This document shows positions 35,859 through 45,495 of a DNA stretch of 64,000 nt, piece by piece. The notes beneath the pieces were generated by a model that worked only from the letters and a program-made list of their open reading frames with translations, ran no database searches and had not been told where the DNA came from. Origin of the DNA: DATLFA01 sp039934635 (GTDB lineage: Bacteria; Actinomycetota; Acidimicrobiia; Acidimicrobiales; WLNW01); assembly GCA_039934635.1 (NCBI GenBank), contig JBDTLT010000009.1, positions 1 through 64,000 of the forward strand, given 5' to 3'. A program made the position numbers and the translations under genes. The first letter of the stretch is position 1. Every line of letters begins with the position of its first letter.

Positions 35859-37303
35859 GCGCGCTCCGATCGCGGCCCCATTGTGGCTGCTGCATCGGCG
35901 TCGCGCACGAAGAGCGCCGCGACCGCACCCACGGCGTAGAAGATGACGACCCACAGAAACGAGCGGTGATACGCGTCGAGCTGTGCCTTCTTGAGACCTT
36001 CACCCGTCGCGCCGGCGGCCGCCGCAGCCGCCGTCTTCGTGCGGATGCCCGTGAAGAGGATTGCTCCGAGGATGGCCACGCCTACCGCGGACGCCACCTG
36101 TCGCTGGGTACTGAACAGCGAGGACGCGCGACCGGTGTCGGCCATCGTGATGCTGGCGAACGCGCTCGCTTGCAAGGGGATGAACAACAGCGGCAGGCAC
36201 AACCCGCGTCCGAACATGATGAGCCGGATCCACCAGAGGTTGGTGTGCTCGTCGACCCACAAGAAGTTGAGATTGATCAGCGCCGAGAAAAGCAGGCCGG
36301 CAACCATGAGACGACGCGGGCCGAGGCGCATGTACGCGATGCCCACGTAGCGGGCAATCGCGATGAAGCCCAATGCCTGCGTGAAGGTGGTCAAACCAGA
36401 CTCTTGTGGCGACAGGCCGCGGTAGAGCTGCAGGAACAGCGGGAGCACGAAGACACTGCCGATGAATGCGCCCATGCCGATGAATCCGACGATGTTCGCG
36501 GAGCGGAACGCGCGGTTGGCGTAGAGGCGAAACGCCAACATCGGCGAGCTCTGGCGCAACTCGTAGAGGATCAGGATCGCGACGACAACCAGGCCTGCCG
36601 CAGTCGGCACGATCGAGAGTGCCGCCGTCCACCCGCGGCGCGGGACCTCGGACAGCCCGAAGATGACGAGACCGAAACCGGTTGCCGAAAGCGCGAAGCC
36701 GGGGACGTCGAACTTGCCCGCGGTCGGTTCTTTGCCTTCTTGCAGATAGAGCACCCCGAACACGAAGGCGGCGATGCCGATCGGCACGTTGATGAGGAAG
36801 ATGAATCGCCACGACGTGTGCGTGGTGATGACGCCGCCCAGCACCGGCCCGAGCGCGGGGCCGAGCACGCTCGGGATCGTGAGCACCGACGACGCCCGCG
36901 CCCGCTCGCTCGGAGGGTACGCGCGGTACAGCATCGCCGTGCCGACCGGTACGAGCATGCCGCCACCGATGCCCTGCACGACGCGAAAGGCGATCAGCGC
37001 CTCGATGCTCCACGAGAGACCGCAGAGCGCCGACCCGAGGGTGAACATGCCCAACGCGAACAGGAACACGCGCTTTGTGCCGACGCGATCACCCAGCCAA
37101 CCGGAGGCGGGGATCCAGACCGCGAGGCTGAGGAGATAGCCGGTGACCACCCATTCGAGACCGGTGGCGCTGGCGCCGAACTTGTCGCCGATCGTCGGCA
37201 ACGCGACGTTGACGATGGTGACGTCGAGGACATCCATGAACACACCGACGACGAACGCGACGGCGACAATTCGCTTGTACGGCCACGACGTGAGGGTGGG
37301 CAT
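35855..37303 (-). CDS. MFS transporter, DHA2 (14-helix drug:H+ antiporter) family
   Basis: A 482-aa membrane protein with 14 predicted helices. DVLDVTIVNVALPTIG in helix 1 and the helix 4-5 motif VQGIGGGMLVPVGTAML mark the EmrB/QacA group, and GDRVGTKRVF is the cytoplasmic loop 2-3 motif A. It likely exports a hydrophobic compound with proton exchange. The frame extends 42 codons upstream, but ATG 37303 starts directly before the first helix. It is the first gene of a two-gene operon with the Rieske oxygenase. Confidence 0.9.
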   Translation of the reverse strand: MPTLTSWPYKRIVAVAFVVGVFMDVLDVTIVNVALPTIGDKFGASATGLEWVVTGYLLSLAVWIPASGWLGDRVGTKRVFLFALGMFTLGSALCGLSWSIEALIAFRVVQGIGGGMLVPVGTAMLYRAYPPSERARASSVLTIPSVLGPALGPVLGGVITTHTSWRFIFLINVPIGIAAFVFGVLYLQEGKEPTAGKFDVPGFALSATGFGLVIFGLSEVPRRGWTAALSIVPTAAGLVVVAILILYELRQSSPMLAFRLYANRAFRSANIVGFIGMGAFIGSVFVLPLFLQLYRGLSPQESGLTTFTQALGFIAIARYVGIAYMRLGPRRLMVAGLLFSALINLNFLWVDEHTNLWWIRLIMFGRGLCLPLLFIPLQASAFASITMADTGRASSLFSTQRQVASAVGVAILGAILFTGIRTKTAAAAAAGATGEGLKKAQLDAYHRSFLWVVIFYAVGAVAALFVRDADAAATMGPRSERA

Positions 37304-37337
37304 GCGGGCGGACCCTACAGCGTGACAGGCTGCGCAT

Positions 37338-38546
37338 ATGAATGCGACACGCAACTCAGCAGACGGACCACTCCGCGGTGTTCGCATTGTCGATTTGTCG
37401 ACCGTGCTGTCCGGCCCCATGGCGACCACACTCCTCGCCGATCAGGGCGCGACCGTGATCAAGGTCGAAGCACCCGGCGCCGGCGACCTGACGCGACAGA
37501 TCTCGACGCGCAGCAACGGCGTGACGGCCATGTTCCAGGTCGCCAACCGCGGGAAACGCGCGATCACCATCGATCTGCGTCGTGAACACGGCCTGGCGGT
37601 GCTGCACAAGCTGGCCGCCGGCGCCGATGTGTTCGTGCAGAATTTCCGGCCCGGCGTCGTCGACCGCATCGGCATCGGCTACGACGCGCTGCGCGCATTG
37701 AACCCCGAGTTGATCTATCTGTCGATCAGCGGTTTCGGATCGGTCGGCCCTCTCGCCCAGACGAAGGTGTACGACAACTTGATCCAAGCCGCGTCGGGCT
37801 TCGCGCACGGCCAAGCGGGCGCCGACGGCGCCCCCACGTTCATCAAGAACCTTGCCTGCGACAAGATCACTGCACTCACCGCCGCACAGGCGATCAGCGC
37901 GGCGCTCTACGCACGAGCAATGGGTCGCGGAGGCCAGCACATCGAGCTCGCCATGCTCGATGCGGCGGTGTGGTTCCTGTGGACCGACCGGGCAACCGAA
38001 TTCACCTGGACCGGCGAGGATGTCAAGGTGTTGCCGTCGTTGTCGCAGTACGACGTCACGCGATTCAAAGATGGATGGGGCACGATCGCCGCGGTGACCG
38101 ACGAAGAGTTCGCCGGGCTCTGTCGCGCCCTCGATGTCGCGCACATCGCCGAGGACCCTCGATTCACCACGATGACCAAGCGTCTCTCGGATCCCGACTA
38201 TCCCCGCGTCTACCGCGAGATCGTGCAAGGGGCCGCCGGCAAATTCACGATCGGCGAAGCGCTGCGCCGCCTGAGCGAAGCCAAGGTGCCCGCCGTCGCG
38301 GCCGTGGCGCTGTCGGAGATTCCGGACCATCCTCAGATCATCGCCAACGAGCTCATCGTCGCGGACGAGCATCCGCTCGCCGGTCCGCTGCAGCAACCGC
38401 GGCCCGCGGCGCGGTTCTCCGAGACGCCGGCGGCACCCGCGGGGCCGGCCCCGGTCCCCGGACAGCACACCGACGCCATCCTCGCCGAGCTCGGCTACAG
38501 CGCGACCGAGTGCGCCGCGTTGCGATCCGATGGCGCCGTCGCCTAA
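37338..38546 (+). CDS. CaiB/BaiF family (class III) CoA-transferase
   Basis: A 402-aa CoA-transferase with LRGVRIVDLSTVLSGPMAT, QGATVIKVEAPG and QNFRPGVVDRIG. The catalytic Asp is present (Asp208 in HIELAMLDAA). It is divergent from the MFS-Rieske operon, 34 bases away, and followed by a RidA gene on the same strand. It probably activates a carboxylic acid by CoA transfer for the local degradative genes. Confidence 0.9.
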   Translation: MNATRNSADGPLRGVRIVDLSTVLSGPMATTLLADQGATVIKVEAPGAGDLTRQISTRSNGVTAMFQVANRGKRAITIDLRREHGLAVLHKLAAGADVFVQNFRPGVVDRIGIGYDALRALNPELIYLSISGFGSVGPLAQTKVYDNLIQAASGFAHGQAGADGAPTFIKNLACDKITALTAAQAISAALYARAMGRGGQHIELAMLDAAVWFLWTDRATEFTWTGEDVKVLPSLSQYDVTRFKDGWGTIAAVTDEEFAGLCRALDVAHIAEDPRFTTMTKRLSDPDYPRVYREIVQGAAGKFTIGEALRRLSEAKVPAVAAVALSEIPDHPQIIANELIVADEHPLAGPLQQPRPAARFSETPAAPAGPAPVPGQHTDAILAELGYSATECAALRSDGAVA

Positions 38547-38589
38547 CCGACCGTCTCCCCAAAAACCCCCGAGCGGGTAGGGTGCGGCG

Positions 38590-38976
38590 GTGGCCGATGT
38601 ACAGCGAATCTCTTCAGGGAGCCCGTTCGAACCGGTGATGGGCTATTGCCGCGCCGTGCGCGTCGATGACCGCATCTTCGTGGCGGGCACCGCACCGAGT
38701 TGGCCCGACGGTCACGTCGATCCCGATGCCGAAACGCAAGCCCGACGGTGCTTCGAGATCATCGGGCGGGCGCTCGAAGAGGCCGGTGCATCGTTCGGCG
38801 ATGTCGTGCGTACGCGCATCTACCTCGTCGACGCAACCGACTTCGACGCCGTCGCCCGCGCCCACGGCGAGATATTCGCCGACATCCGGCCGGCCAACAC
38901 GACGCTCGTCGTGGCCGCGTTGCTCAACGCGGCGTGGAAGATGGAGATCGAAGTCGACGCGGTCATCTCGTCGTAG
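38590..38976 (+). CDS. RidA/YjgF/UK114 family protein
   Basis: A 128-aa member of the Rid family, which hydrolyses reactive enamine/imine intermediates or related compounds. The segment DRIFVAGTAP, the catalytic-site Arg in VVRTRIYLVD and the C-terminal EIEVDAVIS are present. Chain length is typical of the trimeric fold. It starts at GTG 38590, 43 bases after the CoA-transferase stop, and converges on the 2-oxoacid dehydrogenase operon. A role in cleaning up imines from branched-chain amino acid breakdown would suit that neighbour, but this is inference. Confidence 0.88.
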   Translation: MADVQRISSGSPFEPVMGYCRAVRVDDRIFVAGTAPSWPDGHVDPDAETQARRCFEIIGRALEEAGASFGDVVRTRIYLVDATDFDAVARAHGEIFADIRPANTTLVVAALLNAAWKMEIEVDAVISS

Positions 38977-38987
38977 CCGACCGTGAG

Positions 38988-41072
38988 CTAGTGATAGCTC
39001 ACCAACGTGGCAGCCGCGGCAGCAATGTCTTCTGACTGCGGCAACACTGCGCGTTCGAGCAGCGGCTCGTAGGGAACGTGCGTGTCGAGGGCACCAACTC
39101 GGCGCACCGGTGCGTCGAGCGACGCGAAGAGCACGTCGCCCGCCCATGCGGCGATCTCGGCGCCGAAGCCACCGGTCACGATGTCTTCGTGCACGACGAG
39201 CAGTCGGTGTGTCTTGCGCACCGAACTTTCGATGGCGTCGCGGTCATAGGGAATGATCGTGCGCAAGTCGAGGACTTCGACATCGATCTCGGCCTCGGCC
39301 CGCAACCGCTCGGCGGCCTCGAGCGACTTCTGCACGGTCGCGCCCCACGTGACGATCGTGAGATCACGTCCCTCGCGACGGCGTGCCGCCCGCCCGAACG
39401 GCACGATGTGGTTGGCGCCGGGATACGGATCACGCGCGTACGGTTGGCGCAGCAGGTGCTTGTGCTCCAGGAACAACACCGGGTCTTCACACTCGAACGC
39501 GTAGCGCAACAAGCCCGCCGCGTCGGCCGCGCGCGAAGGGAACGCGATCAACAGGCCCGGTATGTGCGCAAAGATCGATTCGCCGCTTTGACTGTGCCAG
39601 ATCGCGCCGCCGGTCAAGTAACCACCGATCGCGACCCGGATGACGGTGGGTACGTGAAACGCCCCATTGGAGCGCCACCGGATCGTCGCCGCTTCGCTCT
39701 TGATCTGCTGCATGGCGGGCCAGATGTAGTCGAAGAACTGGATCTCGGGACACGGGCGCAAACCGCGCAGGGCCTGCCCAACCGCACGACCGATGATGTT
39801 CGCTTCGGCGAGCGGCGTGTTGTAGCAGCGGTCGCTGCCGAACTTGCGCTGCAGCCCACGGGTCGTGCCGAACACGCCACCTTTGCCTTCGACCATGTCG
39901 AGCAACTCGGGCGGTGCGTCGGCCACGTCTTCGCCGAAAACCCGAACGCGCTCGTCGACCGCCATGATGTCGTGCAGGGTGCGGTTGATGGTGTCGCCGA
40001 AGCCGGCGGGGTCGCCTTCGTTGGCGGGTGTCGTCTCGGTACGCGCCGGCAACATGTAGACGTGGTCGCCGACGGTGAGCGGATCGGGGCGCCGCGCCTC
40101 GATGGCGCGCCGCGCGATGTCGGCGACCGCCTCACGTGCGTCGGCTCGGATGCGCTCGACTTCGTCGTCGCTCAGCACCCCGGCATCGACGAGCGTGCGG
40201 CCCATGAGCACCAGCGGATCGCGACGCGCTTCGTCGGCGAGCTCGTCGGCCGGCCGGTACTTCGACTGCGCGTCGGCCGACGAGTGCGAATACGGCCGTG
40301 TGACCTTGGCGTGCAACAGCGCGGGCCCGCGACCCGAGCGCACCCAATCGATGGCCTGCGCGCCCACCCTGCGCACCGCGAAGTAGTCGCCGCCATCGAC
40401 GTGGAAGATGTTGAGGCCACGGAACCCGATGACCATCTGATCGATCGGCGCCGGCGCCTGATCACGAGCAGGGACCGATATCGCCCATCCGTTGTCGGCG
40501 ACGACGATCAGCAACGGCAACTTGAGCGTGCATGCCGTGTTGAGGCCTTCCCACACTTCACCTTCGGAGCACGCGCCTTCTCCGAGCGACACGTAGGTCA
40601 GCTCGTCAGTGTGCGCGACACAGCCGGGCATGCCCGGATGGTTCACGATGTAACGCGACGCTTCGGCACAACCGACTGCGCCGAGCATCTGGCTGCCGGT
40701 GGGGCTCGACTGCGTGACGATGTTCAACTTTGCGTCGCCCCAATGCGCCGGCATCATGCGACCGCCGGACGCGGGATCGTCGGCTGCGCCGACGGCTTGG
40801 AGCAGCGTGTCGTACGGCGAGACACCAAGACCCAACACGAGCGAGAGATCACGGTAGTAGGGGAAGAACCAGTCGTGGGCGGGACGAAGATGGCGCGCCA
40901 ACCCGACACCCAATGCCTCATGGCCGGCGCCCGAGATCTCGAAGAAGACCTTCGACTGTTTTTGCAGGCTGATCTCGCGGTCATCGATCGCACGCGATGT
41001 TGCTGCCAGCCGGAAATCGGCAACGGCCTCGTCGGCGGCGACGCCGTGCGGCAATTCTCGAGGCGAGCCCAT
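38988..41072 (-). CDS. 2-Oxoacid dehydrogenase E1, alpha and beta subunits fused (branched-chain type)
   Basis: A 694-aa thiamine-diphosphate enzyme. Residues about 20-350 are the alpha part, with the TPP motif GEGACSEGEVWEGLN ending VVADN. Residues about 360-694 are the beta part (RVFGEDVAD, then a transketolase-like pyrimidine domain and a C-terminal domain ending near VTGGFGAEIA). It decarboxylates a branched-chain 2-oxoacid and transfers the acyl group to E2. The start ATG 41072 overlaps the stop of the E2 gene by one base (TGATG), so it is coupled to it. No E3 gene is nearby. Confidence 0.9.
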   Translation of the reverse strand: MGSPRELPHGVAADEAVADFRLAATSRAIDDREISLQKQSKVFFEISGAGHEALGVGLARHLRPAHDWFFPYYRDLSLVLGLGVSPYDTLLQAVGAADDPASGGRMMPAHWGDAKLNIVTQSSPTGSQMLGAVGCAEASRYIVNHPGMPGCVAHTDELTYVSLGEGACSEGEVWEGLNTACTLKLPLLIVVADNGWAISVPARDQAPAPIDQMVIGFRGLNIFHVDGGDYFAVRRVGAQAIDWVRSGRGPALLHAKVTRPYSHSSADAQSKYRPADELADEARRDPLVLMGRTLVDAGVLSDDEVERIRADAREAVADIARRAIEARRPDPLTVGDHVYMLPARTETTPANEGDPAGFGDTINRTLHDIMAVDERVRVFGEDVADAPPELLDMVEGKGGVFGTTRGLQRKFGSDRCYNTPLAEANIIGRAVGQALRGLRPCPEIQFFDYIWPAMQQIKSEAATIRWRSNGAFHVPTVIRVAIGGYLTGGAIWHSQSGESIFAHIPGLLIAFPSRAADAAGLLRYAFECEDPVLFLEHKHLLRQPYARDPYPGANHIVPFGRAARRREGRDLTIVTWGATVQKSLEAAERLRAEAEIDVEVLDLRTIIPYDRDAIESSVRKTHRLLVVHEDIVTGGFGAEIAAWAGDVLFASLDAPVRRVGALDTHVPYEPLLERAVLPQSEDIAAAAATLVSYH

Positions 41073-42010
41073 CAGATCTCGTCTTCCCAATCACGCTGCA
41101 CGAGGATGTCACGCACAAGCGCGAGGAATGCCGTCGCGTAGGCGCCGTCGAACGCACGGTGGTCGAAAGACAACGAGAGGTTGCCGATCGGTCGGATGCC
41201 CACCGACCAACCGCCGGCGCCGTCGGCCACTGCGCAGGGCCGCATGTGCACACCGTCGGTCGAGAGGATCGCGACCTGTGGAGGGTTGATGATCGGCCCG
41301 GTGACGACGGTGCCATAGCTGCCGGCGTTGGTGATCGTGAATGTGCCACCGCGGAGATCATCAGCACTCAACTGTCGGGCGCGTGCGCTCGCGGCCATGG
41401 AACGGAATCGGTCGGCCATCGCCAAGAGGCGCAGCCCGCCGGCATTGCGCAACACCGGCACGACGAGGCCTTGAAAGTCGAGATCGACCGAGATGCCGAG
41501 GTTGATCTCGCGATGGACGATCAACACGTCGTCACCGAGTGAGGCATTCACATGGGGAAACTGGCGCAAGGCATCGACCACCGCGCGACCGACGAACGGT
41601 AGGTAGGACACTTTGTTGGCCGTACGCACCGACTCGACGGCGGAGTAGTCGACCTCGACGACGACGAGGGTGTGGGCTGCGGTCGACAGCGAATGCGTCA
41701 GGTTCGCCGCGATGCGCTTGCGGATCGGCGTCAGCGCCACCACCGTGTCGCCGTCACCGGCAGCAAGACCGGCGAGGGGCGCCGGTGCAACAGATGCGGT
41801 CGGTGCACTCGCCCGACCGTTGGTCGGGGGACGCCGGACGAGCGGTTCACTGCGCGCCGCGAGGCGTGCCGCAACGAGGTCACGCGTCGTGAGCCCGCCG
41901 AGCGCGGCCCCCGCGGGGACCGCGTCGGAAGGTGCGAGACCGCCCGAATTTTCAGGCACCGGCAAACCCCCGATCGGCAGTACTGAACACGAGTCTAACG
42001 GGCGGGTCAC
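41072..42010 (-). CDS. 2-Oxoacid dehydrogenase E2 acyltransferase, catalytic domain without lipoyl domain
   Basis: A 312-aa E2. The catalytic domain (about residues 95-312) is intact, with TPIRKRIAANL at its start and the active-site DHRAFDGAYATAFL. Before it are a Pro/Ala linker and a segment LGGLTTRDLVAARLAAR that could be a degenerate E1/E3-binding domain. The usual N-terminal lipoyl domain is missing; upstream DNA codes on the other strand for an SDR, so there is no room for it. A lipoyl protein would have to come from elsewhere, or the complex is non-standard. Start GTG 42010 has a poor ribosome site. Confidence 0.85.
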   Translation of the reverse strand: MTRPLDSCSVLPIGGLPVPENSGGLAPSDAVPAGAALGGLTTRDLVAARLAARSEPLVRRPPTNGRASAPTASVAPAPLAGLAAGDGDTVVALTPIRKRIAANLTHSLSTAAHTLVVVEVDYSAVESVRTANKVSYLPFVGRAVVDALRQFPHVNASLGDDVLIVHREINLGISVDLDFQGLVVPVLRNAGGLRLLAMADRFRSMAASARARQLSADDLRGGTFTITNAGSYGTVVTGPIINPPQVAILSTDGVHMRPCAVADGAGGWSVGIRPIGNLSLSFDHRAFDGAYATAFLALVRDILVQRDWEDEI

Positions 42011-42087
42011 GGCCCACCGACATACCGCACGAGTCGAGACGCCCTCACGACAACGTCACCCCTACGACGCGGGTACGGTGCGCACCC

Positions 42088-42828
42088 ATGGATCTTGCTC
42101 GTTTGGGATTTGCCGACGACGCGGTCGTGATCACCGGCGCCGGCAGTGGCATCGGACGGGCGACCGCGCTTGCCTGCGCCGCGCTGGGGTTGCGGGTCGC
42201 GGTGTGGGACATCGTCGCCGACAACGCGCGCGCGACGGTCGACGCCCTGGGTGTCGCCGATACGCGTGCGCATTTCGTCGTCGCAGACGTGAGCGACCCG
42301 GCCGCCGTCGAGTCGGCGTTCGCCGAGACGATCGCGCACATCGGACCGGTGCGGTACCTCGTCAACAATGCCGGCCCGCGTGCGGCGGACCCTTACACGT
42401 TCGACGAGGGAATGCGCCTCGGTGCCGGCAGTGTCGAGCTCGTCACGCGTTCGTTCATGGCCACGTCGCCACCCCGCGATGCCGGCATCGTCAACGTCGC
42501 CTCGGTGGCGGGCAACCTCGCCGGCACCGATCCGGCGTGGTACGCGGCGAACAAAGCAGCCATCGCCGGATACACCCGCGCGATGGCGACCGCGTTGGCG
42601 CCGCACGTCCGCGTCAATGCAGTCGCACCATCACTGGTCAACACCCCGCGCACGTCCAATTGGACCGACTCCGATCTCGGTCGCCATTGGGCCGAGATCA
42701 ATCCCCTGCAACGGTGGGCGGTCGCCGACGACATCGCGCATCCCATCGTGTACCTGCTCTCGCCGATGGCCTCCTACGTCAACGGGGTGTTGTTGCCCGT
42801 CGACGGTGGTCAGACGTTGGTGTTGTGA
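42088..42828 (+). CDS. Short-chain dehydrogenase/reductase (SDR)
   Basis: A 246-aa oxidoreductase with TGAGSGIGRAT, NNAG, the Ser in NVASVAGNLAG and YAANK. Asp at the end of strand 2 (VWDIVAD) suggests NAD. ATG 42088 is chosen because homology begins just after it; the frame is open to 41932. It is divergent from the E2 gene and its last 19 bases overlap the convergent alpha/beta-hydrolase gene. The substrate is unknown. Confidence 0.9.
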   Translation: MDLARLGFADDAVVITGAGSGIGRATALACAALGLRVAVWDIVADNARATVDALGVADTRAHFVVADVSDPAAVESAFAETIAHIGPVRYLVNNAGPRAADPYTFDEGMRLGAGSVELVTRSFMATSPPRDAGIVNVASVAGNLAGTDPAWYAANKAAIAGYTRAMATALAPHVRVNAVAPSLVNTPRTSNWTDSDLGRHWAEINPLQRWAVADDIAHPIVYLLSPMASYVNGVLLPVDGGQTLVL

Positions 42829-43535
42829 AGTAGCAATGCCAACTCTGCCGGGCGCGACAGAAACGGCGAGTGACTGCCGTCCATCAGAAGCGGCTCGCCA
42901 CCGTCGAGTATCAAGCGTCCCGCTTGTTGTGCCGCGTCGATCGACACTGCACCGTCGTCGCGTGTGAGGATCACCGACCGAGCGGCATCGGGCCACGACG
43001 TGATCGGCCACGGGTCGAGCATCGGACGCGCGCCCTGTGGCCGCAAGCGAGCGATCGCCCACGCAGCCGTGGCGTCGTCGCAGTCGCCATAGAAGCCCTC
43101 CCACGCGTCGGCGGCGCTCATGACCGCGCGCCCGTGCTCGTCGCGAAATCGCGCCATCGCGCCGAAGCGCGGGGTCACCATGCGCGCCCGCAACTCGTCG
43201 GCGCGCGGGCCACCGACTACCGGCGCGGTGCAGAGGAAGACCAGCCGCCGTACCGGTCGCCGCTGCGCCACGAGCGGGATGGTGAAGCCACCCAGCGAGT
43301 GCCCCACGACCACGACGTCGCCACCCGCGCCCGCGGTACCCGCTCGGCTGGCGGCGTCCGCGGTGTCCATGGCGGCGAGCACGGCCGCCACGTACTCGTC
43401 ATAGCCCGCGCCGGGGTCGTCGCAGGGCAGGTCAGGCGCAATCGCGCCATGCCCGAAGCGTTCGAGCTCGGGGACGAGGCGGCTCCAGCACCACCCACCG
43501 TGATAGGCGCCGTGGACGAGAACGAACAGTGACAT
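42810..43535 (-). CDS. Alpha/beta-hydrolase (small esterase/hydroxynitrile lyase-like)
   Basis: A 241-aa hydrolase with VLVHGAYHGGWCW (oxyanion region), nucleophile Ser in GHSLGG and the triad His in DGSHSPFLSRP. The short, lid-light layout resembles the salicylate-esterase/hydroxynitrile-lyase group. It overlaps the convergent SDR gene by 19 bases and is divergent from the amidohydrolase gene. The ester substrate is unknown. Confidence 0.87.
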   Translation of the reverse strand: MSLFVLVHGAYHGGWCWSRLVPELERFGHGAIAPDLPCDDPGAGYDEYVAAVLAAMDTADAASRAGTAGAGGDVVVVGHSLGGFTIPLVAQRRPVRRLVFLCTAPVVGGPRADELRARMVTPRFGAMARFRDEHGRAVMSAADAWEGFYGDCDDATAAWAIARLRPQGARPMLDPWPITSWPDAARSVILTRDDGAVSIDAAQQAGRLILDGGEPLLMDGSHSPFLSRPAELALLLHNTNV

Positions 43536-43658
43536 AGTGACCTCCGACCCTAGTCACGGTCACCCGGGGCTTTGACGATTGGGCCCATCATCACGAGCCC
43601 GTCGATCGCGCCAGTAGCTGTACGATCGACGGTGCCCGCCAGCCGACGAGGGGACCCA

Positions 43659-44882
43659 ATGGCCTCATTCCCTGAAGTACCCAAGATCATTTCGGTCGAC
43701 GATCACGTCGTCGAGCCGCCCGATCTGTGGACCAACCGCCTCCCGGCGAAGTACCAGGACCGCGCCCCTCGCATCGTGCGCGAAAAGTGCACGATGAAGA
43801 TGGTCGGCGGCGTGTTCACGTTCGAGCGCAACGTGCCCGACGGTGATTGGTGCGATGTGTGGCTCTACGACGATCTCGTCTACCCGTTCCCCAAGCTGTC
43901 TGCGGCGAGTGGTTTCGCCAATCTCGACAACGAACCGGTCACGTTCGACCAGATCCGGCCGGGCGGTTGGAAGCAGAAGGAACGACTCGAAGACATGGAC
44001 GCCAATCACGTCCAAGCGTCGATCAACTTCCCCAACGTATTGCCACGCTTTTGCGGGCAAGCGTTCCTCGAGCGCCAAGACAAAGAGCTGGCGCTCTTGT
44101 GCGTCCAGGCGTACAACGACTGGACGATCGACGAGTGGTGCGCGGGCGCGGGTCACGGTCGTTTGATCCCGCTGACGATCATTCCCTTGTGGGATCCGCA
44201 TTTGGCCGCCAAAGAGATTCACCGCTGCGCCGACAAAGGCAGCCATGCGATCACGTTCTCCGAAAATCCGTACCACCTCGGGCTGCCGTCGGTGCACGAC
44301 AAAGATCGTTTCTGGGACCCGATGTTCCAGGCGTGTGTCGAAACCGACACGGTCGTCAACATGCACATCGGTTCGTCGTCCAAGATGCCGTCGACGTCAC
44401 CTGACTCTCCGTTCATCGTGAGCTCGATCCTCACGTTCCAAAACGCCATGGGATCGATGATCGACTACCTCATGTCCGGGGTGTTCCAGCGCTTCCCCGA
44501 GCTGCGCATTGCGTACAGCGAGGGCCAGGTCGGCTGGGTGCCTTACGTGCTCGAGCGGGCCGACAAGTTGTGGCACGAGCGCGGCGACACGAGCTTCGGC
44601 AGCGACCTACCCGCACCGCCGTCGACGTACGTCAAGGACCACATCTGGTTCTGCATCTTCGACGACGACACCGGCTTGCGTAACCGCAACCAGATCGGCA
44701 TGGACCAGATCACGTTCGAAGTCGACTTCCCGCACGCCGATTCGACGTTCCCGCACACCTTGAAGGTGGCCGAGGACATCGTGGCCCGGGCCAAGCTCAA
44801 CAAGACCGAGACGCAAAAGCTGTTCCGCGGCAACGCCATCAAGCTCTACCACCTCGACAAGTACTACGGCATCAAGAAGTAG
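43659..44882 (+). CDS. Amidohydrolase family 2 metal-dependent hydrolase (first paralogue)
   Basis: A 407-aa TIM-barrel hydrolase/decarboxylase. The N-terminal metal motif reads VDDHVVEPPDLW (D-x-H), the strand 5-6 His lie in NMHIGSSSKMP, and the late metal Asp is in FEVDFPHADSTFPH. An SD GAGGGG is 5 bases before ATG 43659. It is closely related to the proteins at 50212 and 53809, sharing the VxEPPDxW opening, the YNDW segment and the DYPH/DFPH block. Members of this group include ring-cleaving decarboxylases and hydrolases of acyl or lactone intermediates. Confidence 0.88.
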   Translation: MASFPEVPKIISVDDHVVEPPDLWTNRLPAKYQDRAPRIVREKCTMKMVGGVFTFERNVPDGDWCDVWLYDDLVYPFPKLSAASGFANLDNEPVTFDQIRPGGWKQKERLEDMDANHVQASINFPNVLPRFCGQAFLERQDKELALLCVQAYNDWTIDEWCAGAGHGRLIPLTIIPLWDPHLAAKEIHRCADKGSHAITFSENPYHLGLPSVHDKDRFWDPMFQACVETDTVVNMHIGSSSKMPSTSPDSPFIVSSILTFQNAMGSMIDYLMSGVFQRFPELRIAYSEGQVGWVPYVLERADKLWHERGDTSFGSDLPAPPSTYVKDHIWFCIFDDDTGLRNRNQIGMDQITFEVDFPHADSTFPHTLKVAEDIVARAKLNKTETQKLFRGNAIKLYHLDKYYGIKK

Positions 44883-44890
44883 CCCCGCCG

Positions 44891-44928
44891 ACTTCTTCCG
44901 GTGCTGCTGCTACGGCGCCGGAAGAAGT
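44891..44928. terminator. Strong bidirectional hairpin terminator
   Basis: ACTTCTTCCGG (44891-44901) pairs perfectly with CCGGAAGAAGT (44918-44928), with four further G-C/G-U pairs inside and an 8-base loop. It begins 8 bases after the amidohydrolase stop and overlaps the last codons of the convergent GNAT gene. Confidence 0.65.
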
Positions 44929-45437
44929 ACGGACGGGTCTTTCCACGCGTACAGAAAGCCGACGACGCTGCCTCCCCCGGGGGCCTCGGAGATCTCTTGG
45001 CCGACGCGCTCACCGCCACGCGCCTCGTAGAAGGCCTGTGCCGGCGCGTTTGCTTCGAGGACTGCGAGGTACAAGCGCTTGTTCGTCGCCCGCGCCATCA
45101 CTGCAGACGCGGATTGCGCCATCAGTTGCGTGCCGATCCCGGTGCGCTTGACATCGTGGGCCACATGGAGATTGTCGAGTAGGGCGCCCAGCAGAGGGTC
45201 GTGATCGAGGATCGTGTGGACGAACCCGATGATCGAGCCGCGCCATTCGGCAACAACTGTTTCATCGCGGGCACTCGGACGGGCCAAGCGCTCGGACCAG
45301 ACAGCTCGCCGGTCGTCGAAGACATCTCCGTCGAGGAACGCGTCCGAGTACGCACCGCGGTAACTGTTCCGCCAACTCTCGGCATGCAGCAGCGCGATCG
45401 CATCGATGTCTTGCGCGTTGGCTCGCCGGAACTGCAC
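44910..45437 (-). CDS. GNAT family N-acetyltransferase
   Basis: A 175-aa acetyl-CoA-dependent acetyltransferase. Motif A (RTGIGTQLM, the R-x-x-G-x-G/A type) and motif B (LYLAVLEANAPAQAFYEARG) are clear, and the N-terminus FRRANAQDIDAIALLHAESW is typical. Targets may be amines, antibiotics or protein N-termini. Its 3' end is embedded in the terminator hairpin. It lies 58 bases downstream of the formate dehydrogenase operon on the same strand, but a functional link is not evident. Confidence 0.88.
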   Translation of the reverse strand: MQFRRANAQDIDAIALLHAESWRNSYRGAYSDAFLDGDVFDDRRAVWSERLARPSARDETVVAEWRGSIIGFVHTILDHDPLLGALLDNLHVAHDVKRTGIGTQLMAQSASAVMARATNKRLYLAVLEANAPAQAFYEARGGERVGQEISEAPGGGSVVGFLYAWKDPSVLLPAP

Positions 45438-45495
45438 CAGAGCACCCTATGCCCCGACCGCCGAACGGGCCGAGAGTTTTCTCCGGACCTCGCGG

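Noticed and set aside
38620..38640. GTTCGAACC resembling a tRNA T-loop
   Set aside because: It lies inside the RidA coding sequence and no cloverleaf or acceptor stem can be formed around it.
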